From positions 1 to 64,000 of the forward strand of contig JAJYUH010000010.1 in the NCBI GenBank assembly GCA_021792635.1: DNA of 64,000 bases, written 5' to 3'. The position numbers were made by a program, and so were the translations under genes. Under the pieces are notes generated by a model. That model made no database searches. It saw nothing but the letters and a program-made list of their open reading frames with translations, and had not been told where the DNA came from. Shown here one piece after another: positions 23,499 to 34,088 of this stretch (position 1 is its first letter; every line of letters begins with the position of its first letter). This DNA is from Natronospirales bacterium. GTDB lineage: Bacteria; Pseudomonadota; Gammaproteobacteria; Natronospirales; REEB76.

Positions 23499-25331
23499 TC
23501 AATCGTCCGCATGAAATAGATCATAGATCCGCCCGGCCAAGTCGTGACTGATGTTATGCACGCTGATGAGATCTTCCAGACCCGCGCGCGCCACGCCCTG
23601 CAGCCCGCCGAACTGCTTCAGCAATTGTTGACGGCGCTTGGGGCCAAGACCCGGAATACTTTCCAGCACCGACATCGTGCGTGCCCGTGCGCGCCGCTGC
23701 CGGTGCCCGGTGATGGCAAACCGATGCGCCTCATCGCGTATCTGCTGGATCAAGTGCAAGGCCGGGGAATCCCCAGGCAGTATAAGCGGGCTGTTCCGTC
23801 CCCACAAGAAAAGCTGTTCCAGCCCCGGTTTGCGTGCCGCCCCCTTGGCGACACCCACCAGGGTCACGTCATCCACTTGCAGCTCTTCCAGCACTTTCCC
23901 GGCCTCATGCAGTTGACCTTTGCCGCCATCAACAAATAGTACATCCGGCACGATGCCCTCGCCGCGCTTCAGGCGGGTGTACCGGCGGGTCAGTGCCTCA
24001 CGCATGGCGGCATAATCATCACCGGGTGTGACACCCTGAATATTGAAGCGGCGATAGTGGCCCTTGAGCGGACCCTTCTCGTCAAATACCACACAGGATG
24101 CGACGGGCCCCTCGCCCATGGTGTGGCTGATATCAAAGCATTCCAAGCGTGTGGGTAATTGGTCCAGTTCCAGGGCTGCCTGCAGAGCTTCAAAACGCTG
24201 ATGCATACCCGCATCCATTGCAAGCCGCATGTTCAGTGATTGCTCAACGTTGGCATGGATTAAGTCCAGCAGCCGTTTGCCCTCGCCGCGCAGCGGATGA
24301 CGGATGGCAACGCGCCCGCCGGATTGCCTGGACAAGACGTCCTGCAGCAGTGCCTCATCCTCGACCTTTGCGGCAACCAGTATCTCTCCGGGAATATCCC
24401 GGCCGAGATAGTACTGCGGCACAAACGCCGAGAGCACTTCCTGCGCCGAGGTTTCACCCATGACCTTTGGAAAGAAGACACGGCTTCCCAGATTGTGCCC
24501 GTCACGTACCAGCATAACAACCACACAATGGGCTCCGGCACGTCCGCCGGCGGCGATTACGTCGTAATCGCCGTTATCCGCGCTGATATGCTGGTGTTCA
24601 CTGGTCCTGCGCAGACTGCCAATCTGGTCCCGATAGCGCGCCGCGAGCTCGAAATCCAGGCGCGCGGAAGCGTTTTCCATGCGTCTTACCATTGCGTCAA
24701 TCACCTCCCGATTGCGCCCTTCCAGGAACATGATGGCATGCTGCACATCACGTGCGTAGTCCTCTTCGCCGATCAGCCCGACGCAGGGCGCTGAACAATG
24801 CTTGATCTGGTGTTGCAAGCATGGCCGGCTGCGGTTCTTGAAAAAACTGTCATCGCACTGGCGCAGTTGAAAAAGTTTTTGCAACAAATTGACGCTTTCG
24901 CGTGCGGCATGAGCGCTTGGGTAAGGGCCGAAGTACCGCCCTGCCTCACGCCGTCGGCCGCGATAAATGGTAAGCCTTGGGAATGGCTGAGCGACAGTCA
25001 GGCGGATATAGGGATAACTTTTGTCGTCCCGCAGCACCACGTTATAGCGCGGCCGGTACTTTTTGACTATATTATTTTCCAGAAGCAGTGCTTCGGTTTC
25101 GGTGTGCGTGACATCTACTTCGATAGAAACCAGATGCTGCAGCATCGCCTGTGTCTTGGGAGACGCGCTGCTTTTACGGAAGTAGCTGCTGAGACGTTTC
25201 TTGAGATTGCCCGCCTTACCCACATAAAGAATCTCTCCATCCGCATCCAGCATGCGATATACCCCCGGCGCACTGGTGATGCTGCCAAGGAACCGGACAC
25301 TGTCGAATTTCGGGATATCCGCCGCCATCAT
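23499..25331 (-). CDS. uvrC: UvrC, excinuclease ABC subunit C
   Basis: A 610-aa nucleotide excision repair nuclease. It has an N-terminal GIY-YIG domain (PGVYRMLDADGEILYVGKAGNLKKRL), a Cys-rich region, a UVR motif (MVRRMENASARLDFELAARYRDQI), an RNase H-like C-terminal nuclease (FDISHTMGEGPVASCVVF, FVDGGKGQL) and two HhH motifs (SIPGLGPKRRQQLLKQF). Full length. Its start overlaps the uracil-DNA glycosylase stop by 4 nt. Confidence 0.97.
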   Translation of the reverse strand: MMAADIPKFDSVRFLGSITSAPGVYRMLDADGEILYVGKAGNLKKRLSSYFRKSSASPKTQAMLQHLVSIEVDVTHTETEALLLENNIVKKYRPRYNVVLRDDKSYPYIRLTVAQPFPRLTIYRGRRREAGRYFGPYPSAHAARESVNLLQKLFQLRQCDDSFFKNRSRPCLQHQIKHCSAPCVGLIGEEDYARDVQHAIMFLEGRNREVIDAMVRRMENASARLDFELAARYRDQIGSLRRTSEHQHISADNGDYDVIAAGGRAGAHCVVVMLVRDGHNLGSRVFFPKVMGETSAQEVLSAFVPQYYLGRDIPGEILVAAKVEDEALLQDVLSRQSGGRVAIRHPLRGEGKRLLDLIHANVEQSLNMRLAMDAGMHQRFEALQAALELDQLPTRLECFDISHTMGEGPVASCVVFDEKGPLKGHYRRFNIQGVTPGDDYAAMREALTRRYTRLKRGEGIVPDVLFVDGGKGQLHEAGKVLEELQVDDVTLVGVAKGAARKPGLEQLFLWGRNSPLILPGDSPALHLIQQIRDEAHRFAITGHRQRRARARTMSVLESIPGLGPKRRQQLLKQFGGLQGVARAGLEDLISVHNISHDLAGRIYDLFHADD

Positions 25332-25978
25332 GCGTATTCCAAATCATCAAGATAGCGGCGTGCACCGGCCACGACTTTCTCGAACATGGCCGATGTAAGC
25401 CGGCGTGTCTGCGTGTTGTAGCGGCTGCAATGGTAGGAATCCAGCAGGGTACTGTGCATATCCAGCCTGTGCACAGCACCGTGATGAAAGGCGAATCGGC
25501 TGGGCTTCAGCTCCAGCGCACGCAGCACAGATTCATGGGCGATGCGGCCAAGTGCCAGGATTACGGCGTTCGTGGGCAGTTTCGCCAGCTCCGCCCGCAA
25601 GTAGCGGTTGCAGGTCGCGATCTCGTTGCCGCTCGGTTTATTCTGCGGAGGCACACATTTCACCGCATTGGTGATGCGACAATCCAATAACTGCAACCGG
25701 TCGCTTGTCGCGATGGATTCAGGTGCGCTGGCAAAGCCGAACTTGTGCAGCGTGCGATACAGCAGAATGCCGGCGTAATCACCGGTGAACGGCCGCCCGC
25801 TGGCATTGGCGCCGTGCAAACCCGGGGCCAAACCGACGATCAGCAGCCGTGCACGTGTGTCCCCGAATGCAGGCACAGGACGCGCATGATACGCAGGATG
25901 AGATTTACGCACCTTTCTGAGGAATTCCGCCAGGCGCGGACAGCGGTTACAACGGGGATTAAAGCAGGTCGGATGCAT
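25328..25978 (-). CDS. Uracil-DNA glycosylase, family 5 (UDGb)-like
   Basis: A 216-aa Fe-S uracil-DNA glycosylase. It has an N-terminal cysteine cluster (CFNPRCNRCPRL), motif 1 GLAPGLHGANASGRPFTGDYAG typical of family 5, further cysteines (LLDCRITNAVKCVPP), and a C-terminal SYHCSRYNTQTRRLT loop. It removes uracil and other deaminated bases. It lies between the response regulator and uvrC, overlapping uvrC by 4 nt, so two excision-repair enzymes share a transcript. Confidence 0.85.
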   Translation of the reverse strand: MHPTCFNPRCNRCPRLAEFLRKVRKSHPAYHARPVPAFGDTRARLLIVGLAPGLHGANASGRPFTGDYAGILLYRTLHKFGFASAPESIATSDRLQLLDCRITNAVKCVPPQNKPSGNEIATCNRYLRAELAKLPTNAVILALGRIAHESVLRALELKPSRFAFHHGAVHRLDMHSTLLDSYHCSRYNTQTRRLTSAMFEKVVAGARRYLDDLEYA

Positions 25979-26032
25979 GTAGCAAGTGTATCCGTGACTG
26001 TGCCGCGTGACGAGCCGCGTCCGCTGTGCTGA

Positions 26033-26695
26033 TCATCCGCGCGGCGGATGTGTCCCGGTTTTCTCCTCAATTACGCCGTAACGCATGGCGAGGCGCATCA
26101 ATTCCACGTCGTTACTGACAGCCAGCTTCTGAAACAGACGTGTGCGGTAGGTGCTCACCGTCTTGGGACTCAGGTGCAGCCTGTTTGCGATAGTCTGCGG
26201 CGACTGGCCACCGGTGATCATGAGCATCACCTGGGTCTCGCGCTGCGAAAGTTGCTCAAAAGGCGAGCCATTGCTGCCACTCACCGCAGAGAGTGCCAGC
26301 TGTTGGGCGATGGCGGCGGTGATGTATCTCTCGCCTGCATGCACCCGTCGGATGGCGGTTACAATCTCATCGGCAGCGCAGTCCTTGGTGAGATAACCGT
26401 GGGCGCCCGCCTCCAGCAGCCTCAAGGGGTACGGCTCGGTGGCATGCACGGAAACGATGATGACTTTCAGCGAAGGATTTCGGGCCAGCAGCTTGCGGGT
26501 GGCCTCAAGACCGCCGATACCGGGCATGCTGACATCCATCAGCACCACGTCGGGTTTGAGCGCGCGGCTCTGCTCGATGGCTTCCTCACCGGAACCGGCT
26601 TCGCCCACAATGCGCACATCGGAGGTTTCTTCCAGTATCAGGCGTACGCCGGTACGGACCAGCTTGTGGTCATCCACGAGCAATACCCCGATCAC
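26033..26695 (-). CDS. GacA/UvrY-type response regulator
   Basis: A 220-aa protein with a receiver domain (acidic pocket in VLLVDDHKLVR, phospho-acceptor Asp in VVLMDVSMPG, Lys in GYLTKD) and a LuxR-type helix-turn-helix (LSQRETQVMLMI...IANRLHLSPKTVSTYRTRLFQKLAV). Position upstream of uvrC and domain pattern match UvrY/GacA, the regulators that drive small RNAs antagonising CsrA. No sensor kinase is nearby. Confidence 0.88.
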   Translation of the reverse strand: MIGVLLVDDHKLVRTGVRLILEETSDVRIVGEAGSGEEAIEQSRALKPDVVLMDVSMPGIGGLEATRKLLARNPSLKVIIVSVHATEPYPLRLLEAGAHGYLTKDCAADEIVTAIRRVHAGERYITAAIAQQLALSAVSGSNGSPFEQLSQRETQVMLMITGGQSPQTIANRLHLSPKTVSTYRTRLFQKLAVSNDVELMRLAMRYGVIEEKTGTHPPRG

Positions 26696-26790
26696 AGCCC
26701 CTGCCCCCTTGTTTGTGTCTTGGACCGAATCTAAAGATACGGCAATTTACCCGTCTTGCACAGGGTGCTTATAAAAACCGGAGTCAAGCG

Positions 26791-28122
26791 TCAGTCCATA
26801 TGGGCGATGACCGCCTCCCCGAAACCCGAACAGCCTACCAGTGAAGCGCCTGGAATGAGCTGCTGCATCTTTTCTTCCACATTCTTGCGGGCGGCGATAT
26901 CGCGCTTGGACACACGGATGGCTTGCCGCAGACGCGCCAAGTCGTAAGTCATGACCTTGGCGGCAATGGTCCTGGCCACCCCATGCAGGATGCGGTCGGC
27001 CGCCTCACTCCAGCCGAGATAGCGCAGCATCATCTCCGCCGACAGGATCAGCGAACCCGGATTCACCTGGTCTTTGCCGGCGAAGCCCGGTGCCGTGCCG
27101 TGGGTGGCCTCGAACACCGCCACAGCGTCGGAGATATTGGCACCGGGCGCGATACCGATGCCTCCCACCTGCGCCGCCAGAGCATCGGAAATATAGTCGC
27201 CGTTGAGGTTCAGCGTGGCAATAACGTCGTAATCCTCCGGCCGCATGAGGATCTGCTGCAGAAAGTTGTCGGCGATGACATCCTTCACCACGATGTCATG
27301 GCCGGTTCTGGGATTGCGAAACCGGCACCAGGGGCCGCCATCAATGTCCGCCGCACCGAACTCCTCCTTCGCCACCTGGTAACCCCAGTTGCGAAAGGCG
27401 CCTTCGGTGAACTTCATGATGTTGCCTTTATGCACCAGCGCCACCGACACGCGGTCGTTATCAATGGCGTAGCGGATGGCCTTGCGTACCAGGCGCTGCG
27501 AGCCTTCCTTGGATACCGGTTTGATGCCGATACCGGAGCTGTTGGGAAAGCGGATGGCGTTGACGCCCATCTCATGCTGCAGAAATTCAATAATCTTGTG
27601 CACCTCGGGTGTACCGGCTGCCCATTCGATGCCGGCGTAGATATCCTCGGTATTCTCTCGGAATACCACCATGTCGGTGAGCTCCGAGTCCTTCACGGGC
27701 GTGGATACGCCGGGGAAATAGCGGATGGGCCGCACGCAGGCATACAGATCCAGAGCCTGGCGGATGGCCACGTTCAGGGAACGGATACCGCCGCCCACCG
27801 GTGTACCCAGCGGACCCTTGATGGATACGACACAATCATGCATGGCGTGCAGTGTCTCGTCCGGCAGATAAATGTCCTTGCCATATTTGTGCGTGGCCTT
27901 CTCGCCGGCGAAGATTTCCATCCAGGCAATCCGGCGCTCGTTCCCATAGGCTTTCTGTACCGCCGCCTCCACTACGGCCTGCATCACCGGAGTCACATCA
28001 ATACCGATACCGTCGCCCACGATAAACGGGATGACCGGGCGATCGGGCACATTGATGCTGGAATCAGTGTTGACGGTAATGCGCTCGCCACCGGCAGGCA
28101 GCACGATCTTGTCGAATTTCAT
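26791..28122 (-). CDS. icd: Isocitrate dehydrogenase (NADP-type)
   Basis: A 443-aa TCA-cycle enzyme converting isocitrate to 2-oxoglutarate. Substrate-site residues are visible in [24 protein letters not shown] context and in [17 protein letters not shown]. The metal/cofactor region is [20 protein letters not shown] and the nucleotide region [19 protein letters not shown]. Length is near that of E. coli Icd. It is divergent from rluE, the same neighbourhood as in E. coli. Confidence 0.95.
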   Translation of the reverse strand: MKFDKIVLPAGGERITVNTDSSINVPDRPVIPFIVGDGIGIDVTPVMQAVVEAAVQKAYGNERRIAWMEIFAGEKATHKYGKDIYLPDETLHAMHDCVVSIKGPLGTPVGGGIRSLNVAIRQALDLYACVRPIRYFPGVSTPVKDSELTDMVVFRENTEDIYAGIEWAAGTPEVHKIIEFLQHEMGVNAIRFPNSSGIGIKPVSKEGSQRLVRKAIRYAIDNDRVSVALVHKGNIMKFTEGAFRNWGYQVAKEEFGAADIDGGPWCRFRNPRTGHDIVVKDVIADNFLQQILMRPEDYDVIATLNLNGDYISDALAAQVGGIGIAPGANISDAVAVFEATHGTAPGFAGKDQVNPGSLILSAEMMLRYLGWSEAADRILHGVARTIAAKVMTYDLARLRQAIRVSKRDIAARKNVEEKMQQLIPGASLVGCSGFGEAVIAHMD

Positions 28123-28229
28123 CAGATAAAACCCACGTCTGAAGGGAAAAATACCACGCTACCGCGGCGGCGGCGCGTGCATAATCATAGCATGCGCCTT
28201 CCGGTGATCCTGCGAGAGATACTGCGGCG

Positions 28230-28769
28230 GTGTCAGTCATCCTTTTTAATAAACCCCATGGAGTCATCTGCCAGTTCAGCGGTAATGGCAGCCGCCCTAC
28301 CCTCGCCGACTTCATTCCGATAAAAAACATCTATCCTGCCGGGCGCCTGGATGCGGATAGTGAAGGACTGGTGGTACTCACGGATGACGGCAAACTGCAG
28401 CAGCGTATCAGCCATCCGCGCCACAAGCTGCCGAAGACTTATTGGGTACAGATGGAAGGCGCTGCCGCGGAAGCTGATCTGGAGCGACTGCGTTCGGGCA
28501 TCTGTCTGCATGACGGCCCCACCCTGCCCGCCCGGGCACGGTTCATCCCGGAACCGGCAGGTCTCTGGCCCCGGACCCCGCCTATCCGTTTCCGCAAGAG
28601 CATGCCTGCTGTCTGGATCGAGTTGATACTGCGGGAAGGCCGTAACCGGCAGGTACGGCGCATGACCGCCGCCCTGGGCCATCCCACACTCAGATTGATC
28701 CGCTGGCAGATTGGAGACTGGACAGTTGCGGGGTTACAACCGGGCAAGTGGCGCGATGCGCCAAAGTAG
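28230..28769 (+). CDS. rluE: RluE-like 23S rRNA pseudouridine synthase
   Basis: A 179-aa RsuA/RluE-family enzyme. It has an N-terminal LFNKPHGVICQF, the catalytic motif PAGRLDADSEGLVVLTDDG with the essential aspartate, then ISHPRHKLPKTYWV and EGRNRQVRRMTAALGHPTLRL. It lacks an S4 domain, as RluE does. It starts at GTG 28230 and is divergent from icd. Confidence 0.9.
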   Translation: MSVILFNKPHGVICQFSGNGSRPTLADFIPIKNIYPAGRLDADSEGLVVLTDDGKLQQRISHPRHKLPKTYWVQMEGAAAEADLERLRSGICLHDGPTLPARARFIPEPAGLWPRTPPIRFRKSMPAVWIELILREGRNRQVRRMTAALGHPTLRLIRWQIGDWTVAGLQPGKWRDAPK

Positions 28770-28772
28770 CGG

Positions 28773-30125
28773 TCAGCGCCGCATTTTCCTTGCCACGATC
28801 CGCATGGCCATCTCCAGAGCCTGCTCATAGTTGAGCCGTGGATCCACCTGGGATTTATAGGCACGCTCCAGGTCGGTGTCGGTAAGCCCGCGGGCACCGC
28901 CGGTGCATTCGGTCACATCGTCACCGGTGAGTTCGAAATGCACTCCACCGAGGATGCTGCCGAGTTCTTCATGCAACGTGAATGCCGTTTCCAATTCCGC
29001 AAGGATGTTCTCGAATCGGCGTGTCTTCACACCGCTCGTCGTGGCTTCAGTATTGCCGTGCATGGGATCGCAGATCCACAGCACCTGCTTGCCGGCCCTG
29101 CTGACGGCTTCCACCAGAGGGGGCAGCCTGTCGGCGATGTGCTTCGCGCCGAAACGGTGAATGAAGGTGAGACGTCCGGGTTCGTTGTGCGGATTCAATA
29201 CTCCGCAAAGTTCCAGCAACTGATCCGCAGTCATGCCAAGCCCCGCTTTAACCGCCACGGGATTGGCAATACCGCGGAAATATTCCACGTGGGCGCCGTT
29301 CACGTCGGCAGTGCGCATGCCGATCCACGGGAAATGAGCGGCCAAGTTGTACCAGCGGCCGGTTTCCGCCACCAAGCCGGTCTGCGCCTGCTCGTACAAG
29401 AGATGCAGGCCCTCGTGACTGGTGAAAAAGTCAATGCGGCTGCTCTCGGATAGCGGCTGACCGGAGATGGTTTCCATGAAATTGAGGGAGTCCACGATGG
29501 ATTGCACGATGCGCCGGTATTCCGCCTCCAGAGGAGAGTTGCGCACGAAATCCAGGTCCCAGTATTCTGGGTGGTGCAGATCGGCAAACCCACCGTCCAC
29601 CAGTGCACGTACGTAATTCAGTGTCAATGCGGCGTGCTCGTAACCACGCAACATGAGGCCGGGATCAGCGGTGCGTTCCGCGGCCGTGAAGCCAGAGCGG
29701 TTGATGAGATCGCCCCGGTAGCTCGGCAGCATCACGCCGTTGCGCGTCTCATGATCCGCTGAGCGGGGCTTGGCGTACTGGCCGGCCATGCGGCCTACGC
29801 GGATGACGCGCTTTTTGAGTCCATGCACCAGCACGAGGCTCATTTGCAGCAAGATTTTCAGTTTGTTGGCGATGGGCTCCGCGGTGCAATCATCGAAACT
29901 CTCGGCGCAATCGCCGCCCTGCAATACGAAGCGCTCGCCTCGCGCCGCCTCGGCCAATTGCCGTCGCAGCTTATCCACCTCACCCCAGGTAACCAAAGGC
30001 GGCAAATTACGAATTTCCGCCAAGATACGCGCAACCACGGCCGCATCGGGATACAGCGGCTGCTGGCCAGCGGTGCAGGACTGCCAACTGTCGGGTTGCC
30101 AGTGATGAGCCAATTCGCGATCCAT
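28773..30125 (-). CDS. Class II DAHP synthase (shikimate pathway entry)
   Basis: A 450-aa enzyme joining phosphoenolpyruvate and erythrose 4-phosphate. It is the plant/mycobacterial-type class II form: VLQGGDCAESFDDC near residue 93, RVGRMAGQYAKPRS, a substrate-binding WIGMRTADVNGAHVEYFRG, metal ligands in LWICDPMHGNTE and GGVHFELTGDDVTEC. Length is typical. It converges on rluE with 3 bp between stops. Confidence 0.94.
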   Translation of the reverse strand: MDRELAHHWQPDSWQSCTAGQQPLYPDAAVVARILAEIRNLPPLVTWGEVDKLRRQLAEAARGERFVLQGGDCAESFDDCTAEPIANKLKILLQMSLVLVHGLKKRVIRVGRMAGQYAKPRSADHETRNGVMLPSYRGDLINRSGFTAAERTADPGLMLRGYEHAALTLNYVRALVDGGFADLHHPEYWDLDFVRNSPLEAEYRRIVQSIVDSLNFMETISGQPLSESSRIDFFTSHEGLHLLYEQAQTGLVAETGRWYNLAAHFPWIGMRTADVNGAHVEYFRGIANPVAVKAGLGMTADQLLELCGVLNPHNEPGRLTFIHRFGAKHIADRLPPLVEAVSRAGKQVLWICDPMHGNTEATTSGVKTRRFENILAELETAFTLHEELGSILGGVHFELTGDDVTECTGGARGLTDTDLERAYKSQVDPRLNYEQALEMAMRIVARKMRR

Positions 30126-30312
30126 GATTTGTACATGCTACACGTGCGGGCACGCAGGTGAAAGGATGGGTGGCACCGGACGCGGTTTGTGGCAAAATCA
30201 GCACTTTGCGGGCTCGTCGCCCTGCACTTTGCCCGCATGCCATGCGCCGCTCAGCGTCAGGCTTGCCGAATTGCTGCCCCGCCGCCGTTTTAACCGACAG
30301 GAGCTTCTATAC

Positions 30313-31470
30313 ATGTACCGCGTTCTTGTACTCGGAGCCGGCAAGATCGGTTCCCTGCTCTCCGGTCTGCTCGCCACTTCTGGGGATTACCAGGTGGACC
30401 TGGGCGACGTGAACGGCCACTCGGCTCAGGCGGTTGCCGGCAGCCACAGGCTGTCCGGCGTCAAGGCCCACCGGGTGGACGCCGCCAATAAGGAAGCCCT
30501 GGAGCAGCACCTTAAAGCGCATAACGTGGACGCGGTGATTTCGAGTCTGCCGTATTTTTGCAATCCGCCCGTCGCCGAAGTTGCCCGCAAACTCAATCTG
30601 CATTACTTCGATCTGACTGAAGATGTGGAAGTGACCCGCGCGGTGACCAAGATCAGTCAGGGTGCGAATAAAGTGTTCGCACCCCAATGCGGGCTCGCCC
30701 CCGGCTTTATCAGCATCGCCGCCAACGAACTCATGGCTCATTTTGATGAAGTCCACGATGTAAAACTGCGCGTCGGGGCCCTGCCGCAGAACCCGGGCAA
30801 CATGACCAAGTACTCCCTCACTTGGTCATCGGATGGCGTTATCAACGAGTACGGCAATCTCTGCTACGGGATTATCAGCGGTAAGCCGGCCACGCTGCTG
30901 CCGCTGGAAGGTCTGGAAACCATTCAGCTGGAAGGCAGATTGTATGAAGCTTTCAATACTTCGGGTGGTTTGGGATCACTGGCAGAGACCTATGCCAACA
31001 AGGTACACAGTCTCACTTATAAAACCATACGCTATCCCGGGCATTGCGAAATCATGCGCATACTCATGAATGATCTGCGCATGAATGAACATCGCGATGA
31101 AATCAAGACTATCCTGGAACGCGCTGTGCCGCGTACTGTTCAAGACATCGTACTGGTGTACGTTTCCGTCACCGGCATGCAACACAGCAAGTTCATGGAA
31201 GAGAGCTACGTAAATCAGATCTACCCGCAGGAAATTGCCGGCAGATTGTGGTCCGCCATTCAGGTGACCACCAGCGCCGGCGTGTGTGCGGTGGTGGATC
31301 TGGTGCTTAAAAAACCCGATGCCTATAAGGGCCTGGTGAAACAGGAGCAATTCAAGCTGGGCGAGGTGCTCGGCAACCGTTTCGGTAAAGCCTATGCACA
31401 GGCGGAAACAGCGGAGCTGTCCGCGCGGATGGTGCGTACCGGTGAAGCTGCGAAGCAATTTGTGGCCTGA
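30313..31470 (+). CDS. Saccharopine dehydrogenase family protein
   Basis: A 385-aa NAD(P)-dependent enzyme with an N-terminal Rossmann motif [15 protein letters not shown]. The saccharopine dehydrogenase segments [18 protein letters not shown] and [17 protein letters not shown] follow. In the saccharopine route it would split saccharopine to glutamate and 2-aminoadipate semialdehyde, which the next gene oxidises. No lysine-ketoglutarate reductase is in view. ATG 30313 behind AGGAG is chosen over a much longer frame. It is 10 bp from the next gene. Confidence 0.85.
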   Translation: MYRVLVLGAGKIGSLLSGLLATSGDYQVDLGDVNGHSAQAVAGSHRLSGVKAHRVDAANKEALEQHLKAHNVDAVISSLPYFCNPPVAEVARKLNLHYFDLTEDVEVTRAVTKISQGANKVFAPQCGLAPGFISIAANELMAHFDEVHDVKLRVGALPQNPGNMTKYSLTWSSDGVINEYGNLCYGIISGKPATLLPLEGLETIQLEGRLYEAFNTSGGLGSLAETYANKVHSLTYKTIRYPGHCEIMRILMNDLRMNEHRDEIKTILERAVPRTVQDIVLVYVSVTGMQHSKFMEESYVNQIYPQEIAGRLWSAIQVTTSAGVCAVVDLVLKKPDAYKGLVKQEQFKLGEVLGNRFGKAYAQAETAELSARMVRTGEAAKQFVA

Positions 31471-31480
31471 GGAAAATACC

Positions 31481-33019
31481 ATGGCAAAAGCAAATGTGGC
31501 TGCCATCCTGCACGAGCTGGATATTAGCAAAATCAATGCCGGCGTATGGACTGCCGACGGTGGCTGGCGCAGGAGTCATGATGCCGAGTCGCTGGAATCC
31601 ATCAATCCGGCCACTGGCATGGCCATTGCACGTATCAATTGCGCTACGGATGCTGATTACGAACAGGTCATCACCGATGCCGCCATGACCTTTCGCTCCT
31701 GGCGCGAAGTACCGGCACCCAAACGCGGTGAAGCGGTGCGCCTGATTGCCGAATCCCTGCGCAAACACAAAGATGCTCTCGGCAGCCTGGTCTCGCTGGA
31801 AATGGGCAAGATCAAGGCGGAAGGCGACGGCGAAGTGCAGGAGATGATCGACATCGCCGATTTCGCCGTGGGTCAATCGCGCATGCTCTATGGCAACACC
31901 ATGCACTCGGAACGGCCGCACCACCGCATGTACGAGCAATGGCATCCTTACGGGGTGATCGGTGTCATTACGGCCTTCAATTTTCCCGTGGCGGTATGGG
32001 CATGGAATGCCTTCCTGTCCGCCGTTTGCGGCAATACCACCGTATGGAAACCCTCGCCGCGCACGCCGCTGTGCGCCATCGCCGTACAGAATATTTGCAA
32101 CAAAGTGCTGAAGAAGCATGGTTACCCCGCCATCTTTTCGATATTCGTGGATAGCGGCACCAAACTTGCAGAACGTTTCGCAAAAGATCCACGCGTGCCG
32201 CTCATTTCCTTTACCGGCTCCTCGGCGGTGGGCCGCCGGGTAGGCGAGATGGTGGCCGCGCGCCTCGGCCGCTCGCTGCTGGAACTGGGCGGCAACAATG
32301 CCATTATCGTGGATGACACCGCCGACCTGAAGCTGGTGATCCCCGCTGTGGTATTCGGTGCCGCCGGTACCGCCGGCCAGCGTTGCACCACTACCCGCCG
32401 GCTTATCGTACATGAAGATATCGTGGATGATCTGGCGGGCAGACTGGTGCATGCCTACAGCCAGATACGCATCGGTGATCCGCTGGCGGATGGCACACTC
32501 ATGGGTCCGCTATGCAGCGAGGATGCGGTAAAGCGCTATCGTGCCGCTATCAGCACGATAAAAAAAGCGGGTGGCAGGATTCTCTATGGCGGCAAAGTGC
32601 TGAACAGGCCGGGTTACTTTGTGGAACCTACCCTGGTACGCGCGGATAATGCCTGGGGCATCGTCAAGACAGAAACCTTCGCACCCATTTTGTACATCAT
32701 GTCATATCATACCCTGGAAGAAGCCATACGCATGCATAACGATGTACCCCAGGGGTTGTCCTCCGCCATCTTCACCACGAACCTGAAGCATGCGGAGCAT
32801 TTTCTTTCTGCTGCGGGCAGCGATTGTGGCATTGCCAACGTCAATATCGGTACCTCCGGTGCGGAAATCGGCGGCGCCTTCGGCGGCGAGAAGGATACAG
32901 GTGGTGGCCGCGAGTCCGGCTCCGACGCCTGGAAGCAATATATGCGTCGCCAAACCAACACTATCAACTGGAGCGATCAGCTGCCGCTGGCTCAAGGCAT
33001 CAAATTCGATCTGGCTTGA
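31481..33019 (+). CDS. Aldehyde dehydrogenase, ALDH7-like (aminoadipate semialdehyde dehydrogenase)
   Basis: A 512-aa NAD(P)+-dependent dehydrogenase. The catalytic cysteine is in [13 protein letters not shown], the general-base glutamate in [14 protein letters not shown], and the cofactor motif is [15 protein letters not shown]. Ending and cysteine context resemble ALDH7A1/AmaB enzymes, which oxidise 2-aminoadipate semialdehyde (in equilibrium with piperideine-6-carboxylate). Pairing with the saccharopine dehydrogenase gene supports a lysine catabolic role. Confidence 0.88.
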   Translation: MAKANVAAILHELDISKINAGVWTADGGWRRSHDAESLESINPATGMAIARINCATDADYEQVITDAAMTFRSWREVPAPKRGEAVRLIAESLRKHKDALGSLVSLEMGKIKAEGDGEVQEMIDIADFAVGQSRMLYGNTMHSERPHHRMYEQWHPYGVIGVITAFNFPVAVWAWNAFLSAVCGNTTVWKPSPRTPLCAIAVQNICNKVLKKHGYPAIFSIFVDSGTKLAERFAKDPRVPLISFTGSSAVGRRVGEMVAARLGRSLLELGGNNAIIVDDTADLKLVIPAVVFGAAGTAGQRCTTTRRLIVHEDIVDDLAGRLVHAYSQIRIGDPLADGTLMGPLCSEDAVKRYRAAISTIKKAGGRILYGGKVLNRPGYFVEPTLVRADNAWGIVKTETFAPILYIMSYHTLEEAIRMHNDVPQGLSSAIFTTNLKHAEHFLSAAGSDCGIANVNIGTSGAEIGGAFGGEKDTGGGRESGSDAWKQYMRRQTNTINWSDQLPLAQGIKFDLA

Positions 33020-33105
33020 TACCATCGCAAGCCAGATCATGTTAACAAAGCAGCGCCAGCCCCGCGCGACGCTGTCTTGCAAGCCATCTTGAAAAGGAGT
33101 CCGCC

Positions 33106-33942
33106 GTGCTCTCTCTGCACCTTCTGCTGCTCGCCATCCTCCAGGGCATCAGCGAGCTGTTCCCCATCAGCAGTCTTGGCCACAGCATTCTGGTACCGGC
33201 GGTGTTGCACTGGTCCATCAACCGTGAAGCACCCTGGTTCCTGCCCTACATCGTGGTGCTGCATCTGGGTACCGCCGCTGCGTTGTTCCTCTACTTCTGG
33301 CGCGACTGGTTCACGCTGCTCGGCAATACCTGGAAAGCCCGCGGCCGGACCAGCAATCCGCATGCACGGCTGTTCTGGCTGTTGGTACTGGGCACCGTCC
33401 CGGCGGGTATTATCGGGCTCGTGCTGGAACACAGAATTCGTGCGCTGTTCGGCAGCTTCACGGTAGCGGCGACATTTCTGATGGTAAATGGCGTGATTTT
33501 GTTGATCGGCGATGCACTCAAGAAGCGCAGCGCGCGTCATGAGCTGGAGAAAATGGGCTGGTGGCGGGCCTTCGGCATCGGCTGTGCCCAGGCGCTGGCA
33601 CTCATTCCCGGCATCTCCCGTTCCGGGGCGACGCTCGTGGCCGGCGTATGGTCAGGGCTGGATTACGCTGCCTCGGCACGTTTTTCCTTCCTGCTTGCCA
33701 CACCCATTATCGGCGCAGCCGGGCTGCTGGAGGTGCCCAAGCTCTTCCTGCACCACGCCTCCATGCCCGCGGGGTTGCTGTTGTCTATTTTCGCGGGTGG
33801 CATTCTGGCAGGTATCTTCGCCTGGCTCAGCATTTGGTTCCTGATGAGATACTTTCGACGGCATGAAGTCACGGCACTGCGGCCTTTCGGCTTCTATTGT
33901 CTGCTGGCAGGAGCAGTGGCCCTGCTGATACATTTCCTGTAA
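33106..33942 (+). CDS. uppP: Undecaprenyl-diphosphatase UppP/BacA
   Basis: A 278-aa membrane phosphatase recycling the lipid carrier for peptidoglycan and other cell-surface polymers. Signature 1 is QGISELFPISSLGH and signature 2 is PGISRSGATLVAG, each with catalytic Glu, Ser, His or Arg. It has about eight helices. It starts at GTG 33106 after AAAAGGAG. A weak hairpin (CAGGTG/CACCTG, 33944-33968) follows the stop. Confidence 0.95.
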   Translation: MLSLHLLLLAILQGISELFPISSLGHSILVPAVLHWSINREAPWFLPYIVVLHLGTAAALFLYFWRDWFTLLGNTWKARGRTSNPHARLFWLLVLGTVPAGIIGLVLEHRIRALFGSFTVAATFLMVNGVILLIGDALKKRSARHELEKMGWWRAFGIGCAQALALIPGISRSGATLVAGVWSGLDYAASARFSFLLATPIIGAAGLLEVPKLFLHHASMPAGLLLSIFAGGILAGIFAWLSIWFLMRYFRRHEVTALRPFGFYCLLAGAVALLIHFL

Positions 33943-34088
33943 CCAGGTGTTACAAAGACCATCACCTGACACTTTTCAATTTGATACCGATTACCTCCTG
34001 GGATCGGACCAGCCCGTTCCCACTCCTGCAAGAGGCGGCTGATACTGAACTGAACGCCGTCCGCCGATCAGGTTACCTTGCGCCTCCA

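Noticed and set aside
26923..28323. 466-codon plus-strand frame opposite icd
   Set aside because: Icd is unmistakable on the other strand; the frame is His/Gly-rich shadow sequence.
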